This document shows, piece by piece, positions 9,351 through 18,360 of a stretch of DNA of 64,000 bases. A program made the position numbers and the translations under genes. Within the stretch, counting starts at the first letter, position 1; the number at the start of each line of letters is the position of its first letter. Under the pieces are notes generated by a model, which saw only the letters and a list, made by a program, of their open reading frames with translations, did no database searches and was not told where the DNA came from. The stretch comes from Firmicutes bacterium UBA7510 (GTDB taxonomy: Bacteria; Bacillota; Clostridia; Tissierellales; Sedimentibacteraceae): the NCBI GenBank assembly GCA_002479485.1, contig DLNM01000048.1, positions 1-64,000 on the forward strand. The letters are read 5' to 3'.

Positions 9351-11243
9351 TTATACGCTTTCTACTACCTCTATATTAATATTAGATACATATGTCGGTA
9401 CTAGATTTTTAATTATATCAATCTCTTTATATAAATCCATGTCTGTAGCAGCTGTTTTTAGCTCTTCAATACACTCTAATATTTGGGCTTTATCTATATC
9501 GGTAGGTTTTTCAATAAAAATCTTATCAATACTAGTTTTTGTCTGTCCCTTATCATTAGATATAAGTAACTCTTCATATAGCTTTTCACCCGGCCTAAGT
9601 CCAGTATATATAACTTCAATATCAACATTTGGTTCTAAACCAGATAATCTAATTAAGTTATATGCTAAATCTTTTATCCTTACAGGTTCACCCATATCTA
9701 AAACAAATATCTCTCCACCCAATGCCATTGCTCCAGCCTTCAAAACTAATTGTACTGCCTCAGGTATAGTCATAAAATATCTCGTGATTTTAGGATCTGT
9801 AATTGTTACTGGGCCACCATCTTTAATTTGATTTTTAAATAATGGTATAACAGAACCATTACTACCTAGTACATTACCAAACCTAACAGCAACATAATCT
9901 GTTTCACCCTGATTATCAAAGTATTGTATAATCATCTCTGCTATACGCTTAGTTGCTCCCATTATGTTAGTTGGATTGACAGCTTTATCTGTAGATATGA
10001 GAATAAACTTATCAACTTTATATTTGTATGCCATCAGCGCAACATTATATGTTCCTATAACATTGTTTTTTATAGCTTCCTCTGGATTATTTTCCATAAG
10101 TGGTACATGCTTGTGAGCAGCAGCATGAAAAACTATATCAATGAATTCTGATGAAAATATATGCTCAAGCTTATTTATATCTCTAACAGATGCAATTTGA
10201 ATATCAAAGTTTAAAAAATTACTATACTTTCTAATAAGTTCTTGTTGTATTTCATATGCATTGTTTTCATATATATCTAAAATTATAAGTTTTTTTGGTT
10301 CATATGATGCTATCTGTCTACATAGCTCACTACCTATAGAACCACCACCACCTGTAACCAATATGGTTTTATTGTTTATATATGCTTGTGTCATAGAGCA
10401 GTCTAATGAAATTGTATCTCTACCTAGCAAATCCTCAACTTGAACATCGCGGATTTTGTTAAGCATATCAGCCTGTACATCATTAGAAAGCAATGAATAT
10501 ACTTCAGGTATAATTTTAAGTTTACACTTTGTCTTAGAACAAATATCTAATATACGCTTTTTATTATGCTTATCTATAGATGGTATAGAAATAATAATTT
10601 CCTCTATATTTAAACTTTTACATACATTTACAATATTTTCAGTTTTATCAACAACTGAAATAGTATTAATTTTACGGCCTATCTTACTTTCATCATCATC
10701 TATAATACATTTTATCCTATAATTTTTAGGATTATTTGATTTAATTTCATTAAGTATGGCAACAGTAGCTTCTCCTGCACCAATAATCATAACATTTGTA
10801 TAATCATCTGTCTTACCAATAGTTCTATTCTCTACTATCATTAATGCTCTATAAACTATACGTACAGCTATTGTGCCTAAGGTTGACACTGGAATAGCCA
10901 CAAAATAAACATAGTATCTAATATTCATACGAAATATTAAAGTTATAAATATAAATAATGTATTAGCTATCAGAGACGCTTTAAGGCACAAAAATATATC
11001 TTCTATACCAGCATATCTCCACATGCTGTTATATACACCCATTATTATAAATGTGATTATAAATATAATAGTGTATATCCAAAAGTGGTTAATAAAAAAT
11101 CCCATTTTAATTATAATTGCTTCTTCAGAATACATGCCACTTATAATAAATGGTAAAAAGTATGAAAATATAGCTATACATGTATCGATTATTACTAAAA
11201 TATATTTTCTATTTTTATTTAAAAAACTATACAAATTAGACAT
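9351..11243 (-). CDS. membrane UDP-GlcNAc 4,6-dehydratase (PglF/EpsC/CapD type)
   Basis: 630 residues in the usual three-part layout: four membrane helices (about residues 10-120), a CoA-binding/Rossmann-like region beginning VMIIGAGEA (about 150-265), and an extended SDR domain beginning ILVTGGGGSIGSE (about 293 onward). STDKAVNPTNIMGATKR is the catalytic block with Met for Tyr. It produces UDP-4-keto-6-deoxy-GlcNAc, feeding the aminotransferase encoded just downstream. Its start overlaps the end of the O-antigen ligase gene by 8 nt, so the operon is translationally coupled. Confidence 0.93.
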   Translation of the reverse strand: MSNLYSFLNKNRKYILVIIDTCIAIFSYFLPFIISGMYSEEAIIIKMGFFINHFWIYTIIFIITFIIMGVYNSMWRYAGIEDIFLCLKASLIANTLFIFITLIFRMNIRYYVYFVAIPVSTLGTIAVRIVYRALMIVENRTIGKTDDYTNVMIIGAGEATVAILNEIKSNNPKNYRIKCIIDDDESKIGRKINTISVVDKTENIVNVCKSLNIEEIIISIPSIDKHNKKRILDICSKTKCKLKIIPEVYSLLSNDVQADMLNKIRDVQVEDLLGRDTISLDCSMTQAYINNKTILVTGGGGSIGSELCRQIASYEPKKLIILDIYENNAYEIQQELIRKYSNFLNFDIQIASVRDINKLEHIFSSEFIDIVFHAAAHKHVPLMENNPEEAIKNNVIGTYNVALMAYKYKVDKFILISTDKAVNPTNIMGATKRIAEMIIQYFDNQGETDYVAVRFGNVLGSNGSVIPLFKNQIKDGGPVTITDPKITRYFMTIPEAVQLVLKAGAMALGGEIFVLDMGEPVRIKDLAYNLIRLSGLEPNVDIEVIYTGLRPGEKLYEELLISNDKGQTKTSIDKIFIEKPTDIDKAQILECIEELKTAATDMDLYKEIDIIKNLVPTYVSNINIEVVESV

Positions 11244-13086
11244 TGTTATCCTCTTTTTTCTTAAGTCTAATATTTATACTAATACCTATACCAAGAATAA
11301 TCCAAAATATTGGCGCTACAGATATTATATGGTCATTAAACATCCCTGCTGTTAAATATCCTATAACAGCTAGAAAACATGCTAGCCCCATATACTCATC
11401 AAATGAATTTAATGCTATTTTACAATAAAGTCTAATGCTTAATACAATATACATACTCCATAAAGCTAATAATGCAATAAGTGATATAACACCTGTATTT
11501 ATTGCTATTTGTAAATACATATTATGTGGTTTATCTACTATAGTTAAGGCAGGCATATCAATATTTAGTTTTGCAATATAATCATCTTGTGGAAATGCTA
11601 ATGGATAATTATCAGCTCCTGAACCAATGAATAAGTACTTATCTAACAATGGAATTGTTCTTCCCCATATATAACCTCTATTCGAAGCAAATTTTTCAAA
11701 TCCAACAAACCACTTATGTGCTTCAGCCTCTATTGGAGTCACAATTTTATTTCCAATTCCTATAATTTTTACACCATCATCAGTAATGTAAAATTTTAAG
11801 CCTTTATTAGATGGCCAAACTGTGGTCACTTCAAAGCCTGGATAATTATCTTCTATTTTGAATTTTAAATTATTGTATCCTGTCATATTTACAAATAAGT
11901 ATTCATCATCATAATCTTCCATAGGTAAAACAATACCTTTTTCATCAACAACATACAATTTATTATCATCAATTTTTATAAAATAATTTATATATGTTGT
12001 ATTAATATTAACTGTATCTCTACCTAGTTTAATACTATCAATTCTAAACACATCATCTTTTGTGTTTTGGTTTTTAATATTATCAATTTCTTTAAACATA
12101 TTCATACTAGATAACCTATCTACCAGTACTCCTCCTGATATATAGTTAAAACCAACAAGTGATATTATACCTAATAAACAAATGGCTAAATTAACTTTCC
12201 AATACCTAACTACATTCTTCCTAAGAATAATAATTGTAAATATTAGTGCAGTAACTACTCCTATATACCCTGCTCTTGAATTACATCCTATCCAAGTAAA
12301 CACACTTAATGTTAATGCTATACCCGCTATTATTCGTTTTTTAGTAGTTTTTGAAGTTATAAAAAATACCACTGCCATTGGTAACATAAGTGCAGCAAAG
12401 CTACCTACAAAGTTAGTATTAAATAAAGTCCCATAAATAGTATGTTTGCCAAAGTTAAAGTTGAGACCCCCATCAACTTGTACTCCACTTGGTATAATTA
12501 AATGATTACCAAGTTTTGTATTAAATATATCAAAACCAAAATATTGACCTATACCTAATAATCCTTCAGCTATTATTAAAAAGATAAAAACATACAAAAA
12601 TAACTTAACATCTCTTTCGCTATTAACAAAATTTATTACTAAAAAAGTGAGTAATGCATAACTAAGTAGTACCCACATCCCTTGGTACATATCCATGAAA
12701 CCATTTAGTGCAGTTGGTACATCTATAGCAAATATTGTAGAAAGTATGACAAAAATCGCATAAATAACAAGTGGAATATAATATTTATATTGTTTTTTAA
12801 AAGGAAGTTTTTTAGTAATAAATAAGAATGCATAGGTAATTAAAGCTGTAACAGTTAAGAAAATCACCCATCTTGATTTCCAATAGCTAAAAAAATCTAG
12901 CAGTTCATTTTGGCCTGTCCAAAATAATGCCTGAGTAGTTCCATTTAAATTAACATATTTACCATACACTATAAGTGGGACAAAGCCTACTATTAGAAAT
13001 AATGGCATATAATAAAACCAAGATATTTTATTTTTTTCATAATCAATATTAATAATTCTTTTTTTAACAGTTTCTTTTGATTTCAT
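11236..13086 (-). CDS. O-antigen ligase/polymerase family membrane protein
   Basis: 616 residues with about twelve membrane segments and one large hydrophilic domain at roughly residues 330-470, predicted extracellular. The C-terminal half contains KPHNMYLQIAINTGVISL, the H-N-x(Y/F) motif of the Wzy_C/WaaL ligase domain. It is the first gene of the minus-strand operon, with AGAGGGG before its ATG and a sigma-A-like promoter at 13120-13147. It could polymerise the glycan or attach it to a carrier or S-layer protein; the unusually large external domain favours more than simple polymerisation but does not prove it. Confidence 0.82.
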   Translation of the reverse strand: MKSKETVKKRIINIDYEKNKISWFYYMPLFLIVGFVPLIVYGKYVNLNGTTQALFWTGQNELLDFFSYWKSRWVIFLTVTALITYAFLFITKKLPFKKQYKYYIPLVIYAIFVILSTIFAIDVPTALNGFMDMYQGMWVLLSYALLTFLVINFVNSERDVKLFLYVFIFLIIAEGLLGIGQYFGFDIFNTKLGNHLIIPSGVQVDGGLNFNFGKHTIYGTLFNTNFVGSFAALMLPMAVVFFITSKTTKKRIIAGIALTLSVFTWIGCNSRAGYIGVVTALIFTIIILRKNVVRYWKVNLAICLLGIISLVGFNYISGGVLVDRLSSMNMFKEIDNIKNQNTKDDVFRIDSIKLGRDTVNINTTYINYFIKIDDNKLYVVDEKGIVLPMEDYDDEYLFVNMTGYNNLKFKIEDNYPGFEVTTVWPSNKGLKFYITDDGVKIIGIGNKIVTPIEAEAHKWFVGFEKFASNRGYIWGRTIPLLDKYLFIGSGADNYPLAFPQDDYIAKLNIDMPALTIVDKPHNMYLQIAINTGVISLIALLALWSMYIVLSIRLYCKIALNSFDEYMGLACFLAVIGYLTAGMFNDHIISVAPIFWIILGIGISINIRLKKKEDNNV

Positions 13087-13119
13087 AACGCGAACCCCTC
13101 TATTATTATGTTCTCATTT

Positions 13120-13147
13120 ATTATATCACAATTGAGATTATATGCAA
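13120..13147 (-). promoter_or_regulatory. sigma-A-like promoter of the polysaccharide operon
   Basis: On the minus strand TTGCAT (13142-13147) and TATAAT (13120-13125) are separated by 16 bp and lie about 35 bp upstream of the O-antigen ligase start. It is back to back with the Wzz promoter at 13156. No other promoter was recognised inside the 13-kb operon. Confidence 0.6.
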
Positions 13148-13155
13148 TTATTTTC

Positions 13156-13184
13156 TTGATTATATCATTTATGGTTGATATAAT
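13156..13184 (+). promoter_or_regulatory. sigma-A promoter of the Wzz-like gene
   Basis: TTGATT (13156-13161), a 17-bp spacer and TATAAT (13179-13184), 41 bp before the ATG at 13226. The divergent arrangement suggests that chain-length control and polymer synthesis share regulation. Confidence 0.7.
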
Positions 13185-13225
13185 GTATAAAGTATTATAA
13201 GAACTATTAATTTGGAGGAAATTTG

Positions 13226-14227
13226 ATGAACGAACAACAAAATTTTAATAGATATGAGGAAGAGGTTGATTTAAAAGAACTATTTATGGTAATATGGAAA
13301 GGGAAAAATATTATTATTACTATAACTCTTATATTTGCAATGCTTACAGGAATTTTTACAATGTTTTTAATGGAACCAGTATATGAGGCAAAGCTTGATT
13401 TGATAGTAAATATGCCACCTATAATAAACACAAAATATGGCGATTATACTATGATGATGACTACTAATGATCAATACATAAACTTAATATATAGTAACAG
13501 CATAATTTTGCAAACAATGCAAGATATGAAGCTTGATATGAATAAAAGCACTATAGAAAATTTTTCTAATAAAATATCAATATCTAAAGATGAAAAAACT
13601 CCAAACAGTTTTACTGTTAGGGTACAAGCTAAAAGTTCTAGCGTAGCTTTAGAAATGGCAAAAAACCTATATAAAAATTACATAAAATTCTTAGATACTA
13701 CAATAAAATCAAGAAGCTCAGAATATTTCATAAACTACTATACAACTGAACTTAGTAAAGATGAGGTTATTTTGGATACTAATAAAAAGTTACTTAAGCA
13801 GAACCAAGATATGCTTAAACAAATACCTCAGACTATTAATCAAAAAGATGCACTGAATGATTTAAATGTAAACAGTATAGACTACATAGTTTTAGAAAAT
13901 ATAATAAACGAGAACTATAAGAAAGTTGAATTAGACATAATTACTATTGAGCAAACTATAAGCGATATAAAAAACAAAATTGAATTATCTAAACAATATT
14001 TAGATGAATTAAATCAAATTAAAAATAATATAGCTAGTTCGAATTTAACGATAGAATTTTGTGAAGTTGTAGAGGATAGTATATATCTTCCATCTCAGCC
14101 AGTTGCACCTAGTAATAAAACAAGTCCAAGCACTACGTTAAATGTAGTAATTGGTGCAGTTATAGGTGGAATGATTAGTGTAATATATGTACTGATAAAA
14201 AAATACTGGTTTACAGAAACAAAATAA
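13226..14227 (+). CDS. Wzz/YveK-type polysaccharide chain-length determinant
   Basis: 333 residues from ATG 13226; GGAGGAA lies 5 nt upstream, better than the in-frame TTG at 13223. The protein starts with a cytosolic DLKELFMVIWKGK segment, then a first membrane helix (about 30-50), a long extracytoplasmic region rich in coiled coil (about 150-270), a PSQPVAPSNKTSPS proline-rich stretch and a second helix near the C-terminus. This is the classic Wzz two-helix layout. Such proteins set polymer length with Wzy. No partner tyrosine kinase is seen nearby. It is transcribed away from the operon it probably serves. Confidence 0.85.
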   Translation: MNEQQNFNRYEEEVDLKELFMVIWKGKNIIITITLIFAMLTGIFTMFLMEPVYEAKLDLIVNMPPIINTKYGDYTMMMTTNDQYINLIYSNSIILQTMQDMKLDMNKSTIENFSNKISISKDEKTPNSFTVRVQAKSSSVALEMAKNLYKNYIKFLDTTIKSRSSEYFINYYTTELSKDEVILDTNKKLLKQNQDMLKQIPQTINQKDALNDLNVNSIDYIVLENIINENYKKVELDIITIEQTISDIKNKIELSKQYLDELNQIKNNIASSNLTIEFCEVVEDSIYLPSQPVAPSNKTSPSTTLNVVIGAVIGGMISVIYVLIKKYWFTETK

Positions 14228-14252
14228 TTTAATTAAATATGATTAATTGCCG

Positions 14253-14282
14253 CCTATAACGTCATGCGTTATAGGTTTTTTT
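14253..14282 (+). terminator. intrinsic terminator after the Wzz-like gene
   Basis: A perfect 9-bp stem CCTATAACG/CGTTATAGG with a 5-nt loop is followed directly by seven T. It closes the short Wzz unit 26 bp after its stop. Confidence 0.9.
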
Positions 14283-14402
14283 ATTGTAATTTACATAAAT
14301 TACCTACATAGATTTACAAATATTTGCACAAAATAACTTAAATTGTTCCATATAATATAGTATAATGGGAATATATATAATAATTGGTCAAGGGAGAGTA
14401 TA

Positions 14403-15629
14403 ATGGCAACTATTGTTAAGAGAAACAAAAATTATTCAGTTATATACTATTATAAAACTGAAGATGGTAAGAGGAAGCAGAAGTGGGAAGCCGTTGAGAC
14501 TTACAAGGAAGCATTACAACGGAAAGCTGAAATAGAGTATTTAAAGGCTGAAAATATATTTCCAAATATTAAGACTGGTTCAGTCAAAAACTCTATAAAA
14601 AGTATTGAAATGTTTATGGAGGAGTTTGTTAATTCTTATGGAAAAAAGAATTGGTCTATATCAACCTATTCCTCTAATAAATCATTACTGAGCAACTATA
14701 TATACCCATATATAGGCAAGATTCCAGTTCACATCATTACATCCGAACAAATAGAAGAATACTACGGTAATTTATTTGACACCAATATTATTTCTAGAGT
14801 TCACAAACTACTAAAATGTGCTTTTGGTCAGGCACTTAGGTTAAAACTTATTAAAGAAAATCCATTTGCATTAGTGGATCTACCTAGGTCAAGGTATATA
14901 CAGAAAAGTATTTTAACTGCTGATCAAATAAAGATACTTTTAAGCTACTGTGCAGAAGAAGATTACCAATTATATGTTTGTATTAATCTAGCATTTGCTT
15001 GTTCAATGAGACTTGGAGAAATTTTGGGATTAACATGGAATGATGTAGAAATATCTACTAAATCAATAGAGGATAACTCTTCTTGTGTACGTGTTAACAA
15101 AACCCTATCACGGGCAAATTATGACACATTAAAAGAACTAAATAACAAGGATGTAATTTATACTTTTGAACCACAATATGCATTTAAAAAAAGTAGGCTC
15201 ATACTTAAAACACCAAAAACAACTTCTAGTAATAGAACGATTTGGCTTCCAGCAACTTTGGCTCAAGAACTTAATTTATTAAAAAACAGTGTTGCAAGCA
15301 CTTTATATATGGCTAATCAATTTACAAACAAGCCAAACCTTGTTTTTGTAAATGGCCAGGGTCAACCTGTTGATATAAGAGTAATAGAAAATAGGTTTAA
15401 GCATGCATTAATTAATTGTAACTTGCCGGTTGTTACATTCCATTCACTTAGACACTCTAGTATAACTTATAAACTTATGTTGAGTAATGGAGATATAAAA
15501 TCTGTACAAGGCGATAGTGGACATTCACAAATTCACACGACTATGAATATATATGCCCATATTTTGGATGAAGAACGCAAAAAAAACGCCCAAACATTTG
15601 ATAATTACTTTTACGCAACTATGTCGTAG
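14403..15629 (+). CDS. tyrosine site-specific recombinase with Arm DNA-binding domain
   Basis: 408 residues. The N-terminal ~55 residues form a basic three-strand Arm-type DNA-binding region, then a SAM-like core-binding domain (about 65-160), then the catalytic domain. All expected catalytic residues are visible: R203 in CSMRLGEILGLTW, K272 in LKTPKTTSS, H347 and R350 in FHSLRH, H374 in GDSGHS and Y384 in MNIYAH. It cuts and rejoins DNA through a covalent Tyr. No other phage or conjugation gene is present. It lies immediately outside the S-layer inverted repeat at 15672, so inversion of that segment is an attractive role. GGGAGAG precedes its ATG. Confidence 0.93.
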   Translation: MATIVKRNKNYSVIYYYKTEDGKRKQKWEAVETYKEALQRKAEIEYLKAENIFPNIKTGSVKNSIKSIEMFMEEFVNSYGKKNWSISTYSSNKSLLSNYIYPYIGKIPVHIITSEQIEEYYGNLFDTNIISRVHKLLKCAFGQALRLKLIKENPFALVDLPRSRYIQKSILTADQIKILLSYCAEEDYQLYVCINLAFACSMRLGEILGLTWNDVEISTKSIEDNSSCVRVNKTLSRANYDTLKELNNKDVIYTFEPQYAFKKSRLILKTPKTTSSNRTIWLPATLAQELNLLKNSVASTLYMANQFTNKPNLVFVNGQGQPVDIRVIENRFKHALINCNLPVVTFHSLRHSSITYKLMLSNGDIKSVQGDSGHSQIHTTMNIYAHILDEERKKNAQTFDNYFYATMS

Positions 15630-15671
15630 TTTCATAATTATCCAAATAAATGTAAAATAATTATCTTTTTT

Positions 15672-15682
15672 CTTGCTAACAA
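15672..15682 (+). repeat. left inverted repeat flanking the S-layer gene pair
   Basis: CTTGCTAACAA on the plus strand, upstream of S-layer gene A. The same 11 bases occur on the minus strand at 20952-20962, upstream of S-layer gene B. The two copies face each other across 5.3 kb and enclose both S-layer genes but neither the promoter at 20975-21003 nor the recombinase gene. It is a candidate recombination core. Confidence 0.55.
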
Positions 15683-15714
15683 TGCTATTAGCAGGACAAG
15701 AATTGCTATTAGCA
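15683..15714 (+). repeat. two TGCTATTAGCA palindromic repeats 21 bp apart
   Basis: TGCTATTAGCA occurs at 15683-15693 and 15704-15714, start to start 21 bp, or two helical turns. Each is an almost perfect palindrome. They lie between the left inverted repeat and S-layer gene A, and could be recombinase or regulator binding sites. The region has no convincing -35/-10 pair. Confidence 0.6.
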
Positions 15715-15771
15715 AATTTGAAAACACCAAAATTAAGAATGTGTAGATTTGATTAAATTTTGGACTGTAAA

Positions 15772-15799
15772 TTTTTCCTCGTTTTCTTAGGAGGAAAAA
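15772..15799 (+). promoter_or_regulatory. hairpin covering the ribosome site of S-layer gene A
   Basis: TTTTTCCTC (15772-15780) pairs with GAGGAAAAA (15791-15799), a 9-bp stem with a 10-nt loop. The AGGAGG ribosome site at 15789-15794 lies partly in the stem. Gene B has the same TTCTTAGGAGGAAAA segment but lacks the upstream pairing arm. Confidence 0.55.
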
Positions 15800-15804
15800 A
15801 GATA

Positions 15805-18294
15805 ATGAAAAAAGTATTATCGTTAGTGCTAGTAATTGCAATGGTACTTAGCTGTTTCACAGTAGCTTTCGCTGCTCCAAAAGATGTAACAGACGCAAAC
15901 CAAATCAAAGCAATTGACGCACTTGTTTCGTTAGGGGTTGTAAATGGATACCCTGATGGAACATATAGACCAAATGGAACAATAACAAGAGCTGAAATGA
16001 CTAAGTTATTAGTTGAAGCTTTAGGACATGGAGATTTAGCTCAAGGTTCTTCATCATCATTCAAAGATGCAAAAGGTAAATGGTATGATGGATATGTTGC
16101 TATGGCAGCAGGATTAGATATAGTTAATGGTTACCCAGATGGAACATTCAAAGGTGACAGCGCTGTAACTTATCAAGAAGCTATAGTTATGACTTTAAGA
16201 GCTTTAGGTTACACTAACTCTGCAGTTAACGGCGGAAACAGTGCATACAACGCTTCTAAATACAAAGCTTTAGGTGCTTCTTTAGGATTATTAAAGAACA
16301 TTACTTTCAAAAACGGTGGAGCTAACAGAGGAGATATCGCTGTTATGGTATACAATGCTTTAGAGGTTGAAACTGTACAAATCAACGATAAAGGATTAGC
16401 TCAGAAAATCGAAGTTGAAAGAATAACTGTTCCTGTAGAGGGAAGACCTGGAGTAACTAAAGTAGAAATAGTTTACGAAGTTCTTTTAGATAGAATAGCT
16501 GAAAGAGATACTATAAATGTATCTGCAAACAGTTTAGATTCATCAAGCAAAGATTACTTAGGAAACACAGTTGATTTGGCTCCTTATATGTACCAAAACA
16601 TAACAGTTTACAAAAACGAAGATGGCGATGTAATATTTGTTAAACGTGTAAACTCAACTACAGTAAGTGGTACAGTATCAGCTATTGAGAAAACTGATAT
16701 TCAATGGTCAAATGTTGCAAATCAAACTAAAGTTTTTGTTAAAAAAGCAGATGGTACAGTTGAAAAAGTTCAATTTAACAAAACTGCTGGAGCTACAATC
16801 CCTGTTTACTTAAACGGTGGTACTACAACAGCTACTTTAGCAGATTTACAAATAAAAGGAAGCTTAGATGGTGCTGAAATAACTTTAGTTTTAAATAGCG
16901 ATGATGTTATAACTCACGCAGTTGCAAAACAAGCTACTAAGACAGCACAAATGACTAAAGCTTACAAAGAAGGTTCAACTGTTTTAGGTTCACTATCTTT
17001 ACCAAAAAATGGCTCAAAAGTTGATTTAACTAAAGTTACTGTAACTGGTGATGTAACTGCTATAGAAGATATAGTAAAAGGTGATGTTGTAACAGCATAC
17101 AATGCAGCAGGAGTAACTGGTGTTCCAGCTAAAACTGAATTAGTTGTAAGCAGAGATACAGTTGAAGGAAAAATCACAGCTACAAAAGCTGGCGGATATG
17201 TAATCAACGGAGATACTTACTACTACAGTGGTAATGATTCAGTAGCTGTAGGTGATGAAGGTACTTTCTACTTAGATTGTTTCGGAGATATATTTGCTTT
17301 CGAAGGTAAATCTATAGGAAATGCTAACTACGCATTAATTACATCAATAAAAGCAGGTGTTTCTGTTGGATCTGAGTTAATCAAAGAAGCAGAAATGAAA
17401 TTATTAAACAAAGATGGAAAAGTAACAGCTTTCAACTTTGATAAAGATGCTGTATATGTATTAGATGGAAAAGATGCTAAAGCAGTATTTACAAATGAAT
17501 TACAAGCTTATGATACAACATTTGCTGGATTTAGAGCAAATAATTATGTAGTAACTGGATACGAGTTAAATAACTCTGACGAAATTGTTAAAATTGCTGT
17601 AAAAACTTTAACTACACAAACAGTTAATCCAGCAAGCAAAACTTTCGTTGCAGCTGATGACGTAGTAATATTCAATGTTTATAACGGTGAATTTACTGTT
17701 GCAAGTGTAGAAGATTTATTAGAAACTTCAAAATCATACAATGCTGTATTAAATAACAAAGGTGAATTTGAATTAATAATTGCTACTGATAAATTAGTAA
17801 ATGATTCAAACTACGCTATAATAACAGGTGTAGAATCTGTATTAAATGATAACAATCAAACAGTTAAAAAAGTAATTGGTTACATGAATGGTGAGAAAGT
17901 TGAATTCTTAACTTCAGTTGGAGTGACATTACCAGCAGCAGCTGATTACAGAGCAAAATTATTTGCTTTACCATTATCAAATGGCGTAATATCATCTTCA
18001 ATAACTACACCTTTTGCTCCTCAAGCTTCTAACGTTACATCATCAGCTATATCAGCTGTAAATGCATCAAAAGGTACATTTACATTAGATGGCGCTAGAA
18101 AAGCTTTAGCTGACAACGCAGTAGTTTACGTTTACGAGCAAAGTGCTACAACTGGAAATGACGCATTCGTTCGTATCGGAGATATCTCTGATTTAGAATT
18201 AGAAAATGCTAAATTTGATTTCTACAACACAAATGCTACAACAGATACAACTAACGAAGTATACGAAGTAGTAATCGTAAGAATTCAAAGATAA
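15805..18294 (+). CDS. S-layer protein A with SLH domains (possibly silent copy)
   Basis: 829 residues from ATG 15805, which gives a clean signal peptide ending AFA-AP after about 24 residues; the longer frame from 15760 would hide it. Three SLH modules follow (about residues 28-70, 90-135, 145-185), with GYPDGTYRP and GYPDGTFKG motifs that bind secondary wall polymer. The remaining ~630 residues are repetitive, acidic/Thr-rich and resemble self-assembling S-layer sequence. It is homologous over its whole length to gene B at 18361, which runs towards it. No good promoter is seen upstream and its ribosome site can be hidden in a hairpin, so it may be the unexpressed copy in this orientation. 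Confidence 0.9.
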   Translation: MKKVLSLVLVIAMVLSCFTVAFAAPKDVTDANQIKAIDALVSLGVVNGYPDGTYRPNGTITRAEMTKLLVEALGHGDLAQGSSSSFKDAKGKWYDGYVAMAAGLDIVNGYPDGTFKGDSAVTYQEAIVMTLRALGYTNSAVNGGNSAYNASKYKALGASLGLLKNITFKNGGANRGDIAVMVYNALEVETVQINDKGLAQKIEVERITVPVEGRPGVTKVEIVYEVLLDRIAERDTINVSANSLDSSSKDYLGNTVDLAPYMYQNITVYKNEDGDVIFVKRVNSTTVSGTVSAIEKTDIQWSNVANQTKVFVKKADGTVEKVQFNKTAGATIPVYLNGGTTTATLADLQIKGSLDGAEITLVLNSDDVITHAVAKQATKTAQMTKAYKEGSTVLGSLSLPKNGSKVDLTKVTVTGDVTAIEDIVKGDVVTAYNAAGVTGVPAKTELVVSRDTVEGKITATKAGGYVINGDTYYYSGNDSVAVGDEGTFYLDCFGDIFAFEGKSIGNANYALITSIKAGVSVGSELIKEAEMKLLNKDGKVTAFNFDKDAVYVLDGKDAKAVFTNELQAYDTTFAGFRANNYVVTGYELNNSDEIVKIAVKTLTTQTVNPASKTFVAADDVVIFNVYNGEFTVASVEDLLETSKSYNAVLNNKGEFELIIATDKLVNDSNYAIITGVESVLNDNNQTVKKVIGYMNGEKVEFLTSVGVTLPAAADYRAKLFALPLSNGVISSSITTPFAPQASNVTSSAISAVNASKGTFTLDGARKALADNAVVYVYEQSATTGNDAFVRIGDISDLELENAKFDFYNTNATTDTTNEVYEVVIVRIQR

Positions 18295-18308
18295 TTTTAG
18301 AAATAAAT

Positions 18309-18346
18309 AAAAAAATAAGTGTTGATTTTTCAACACTTATTTTTTT
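18309..18346. terminator. bidirectional terminator between the convergent S-layer genes
   Basis: A 17-bp stem with a 4-nt loop, centred on AAGTGTTGA/TCAACACTT, is flanked by A-runs on one side and T-runs on the other, so it works for both genes. It sits at the centre of the inverted pair and would still serve both genes after an inversion. Confidence 0.92.
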
Positions 18347-18360
18347 ATTTGCTTTTTAAA

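Noticed and set aside
9439..9831. 130-residue plus-strand ORF
   Set aside because: It is antisense to the conserved SDR domain of the membrane dehydratase gene, has no ribosome site and shows no domain; a by-product of the coding strand.
14403..15629. Prophage or integrative element
   Set aside because: The recombinase stands alone: no phage structural, replication, excision or conjugation genes and no direct-repeat att pair were seen around it. A local role at the S-layer inversion fits better.
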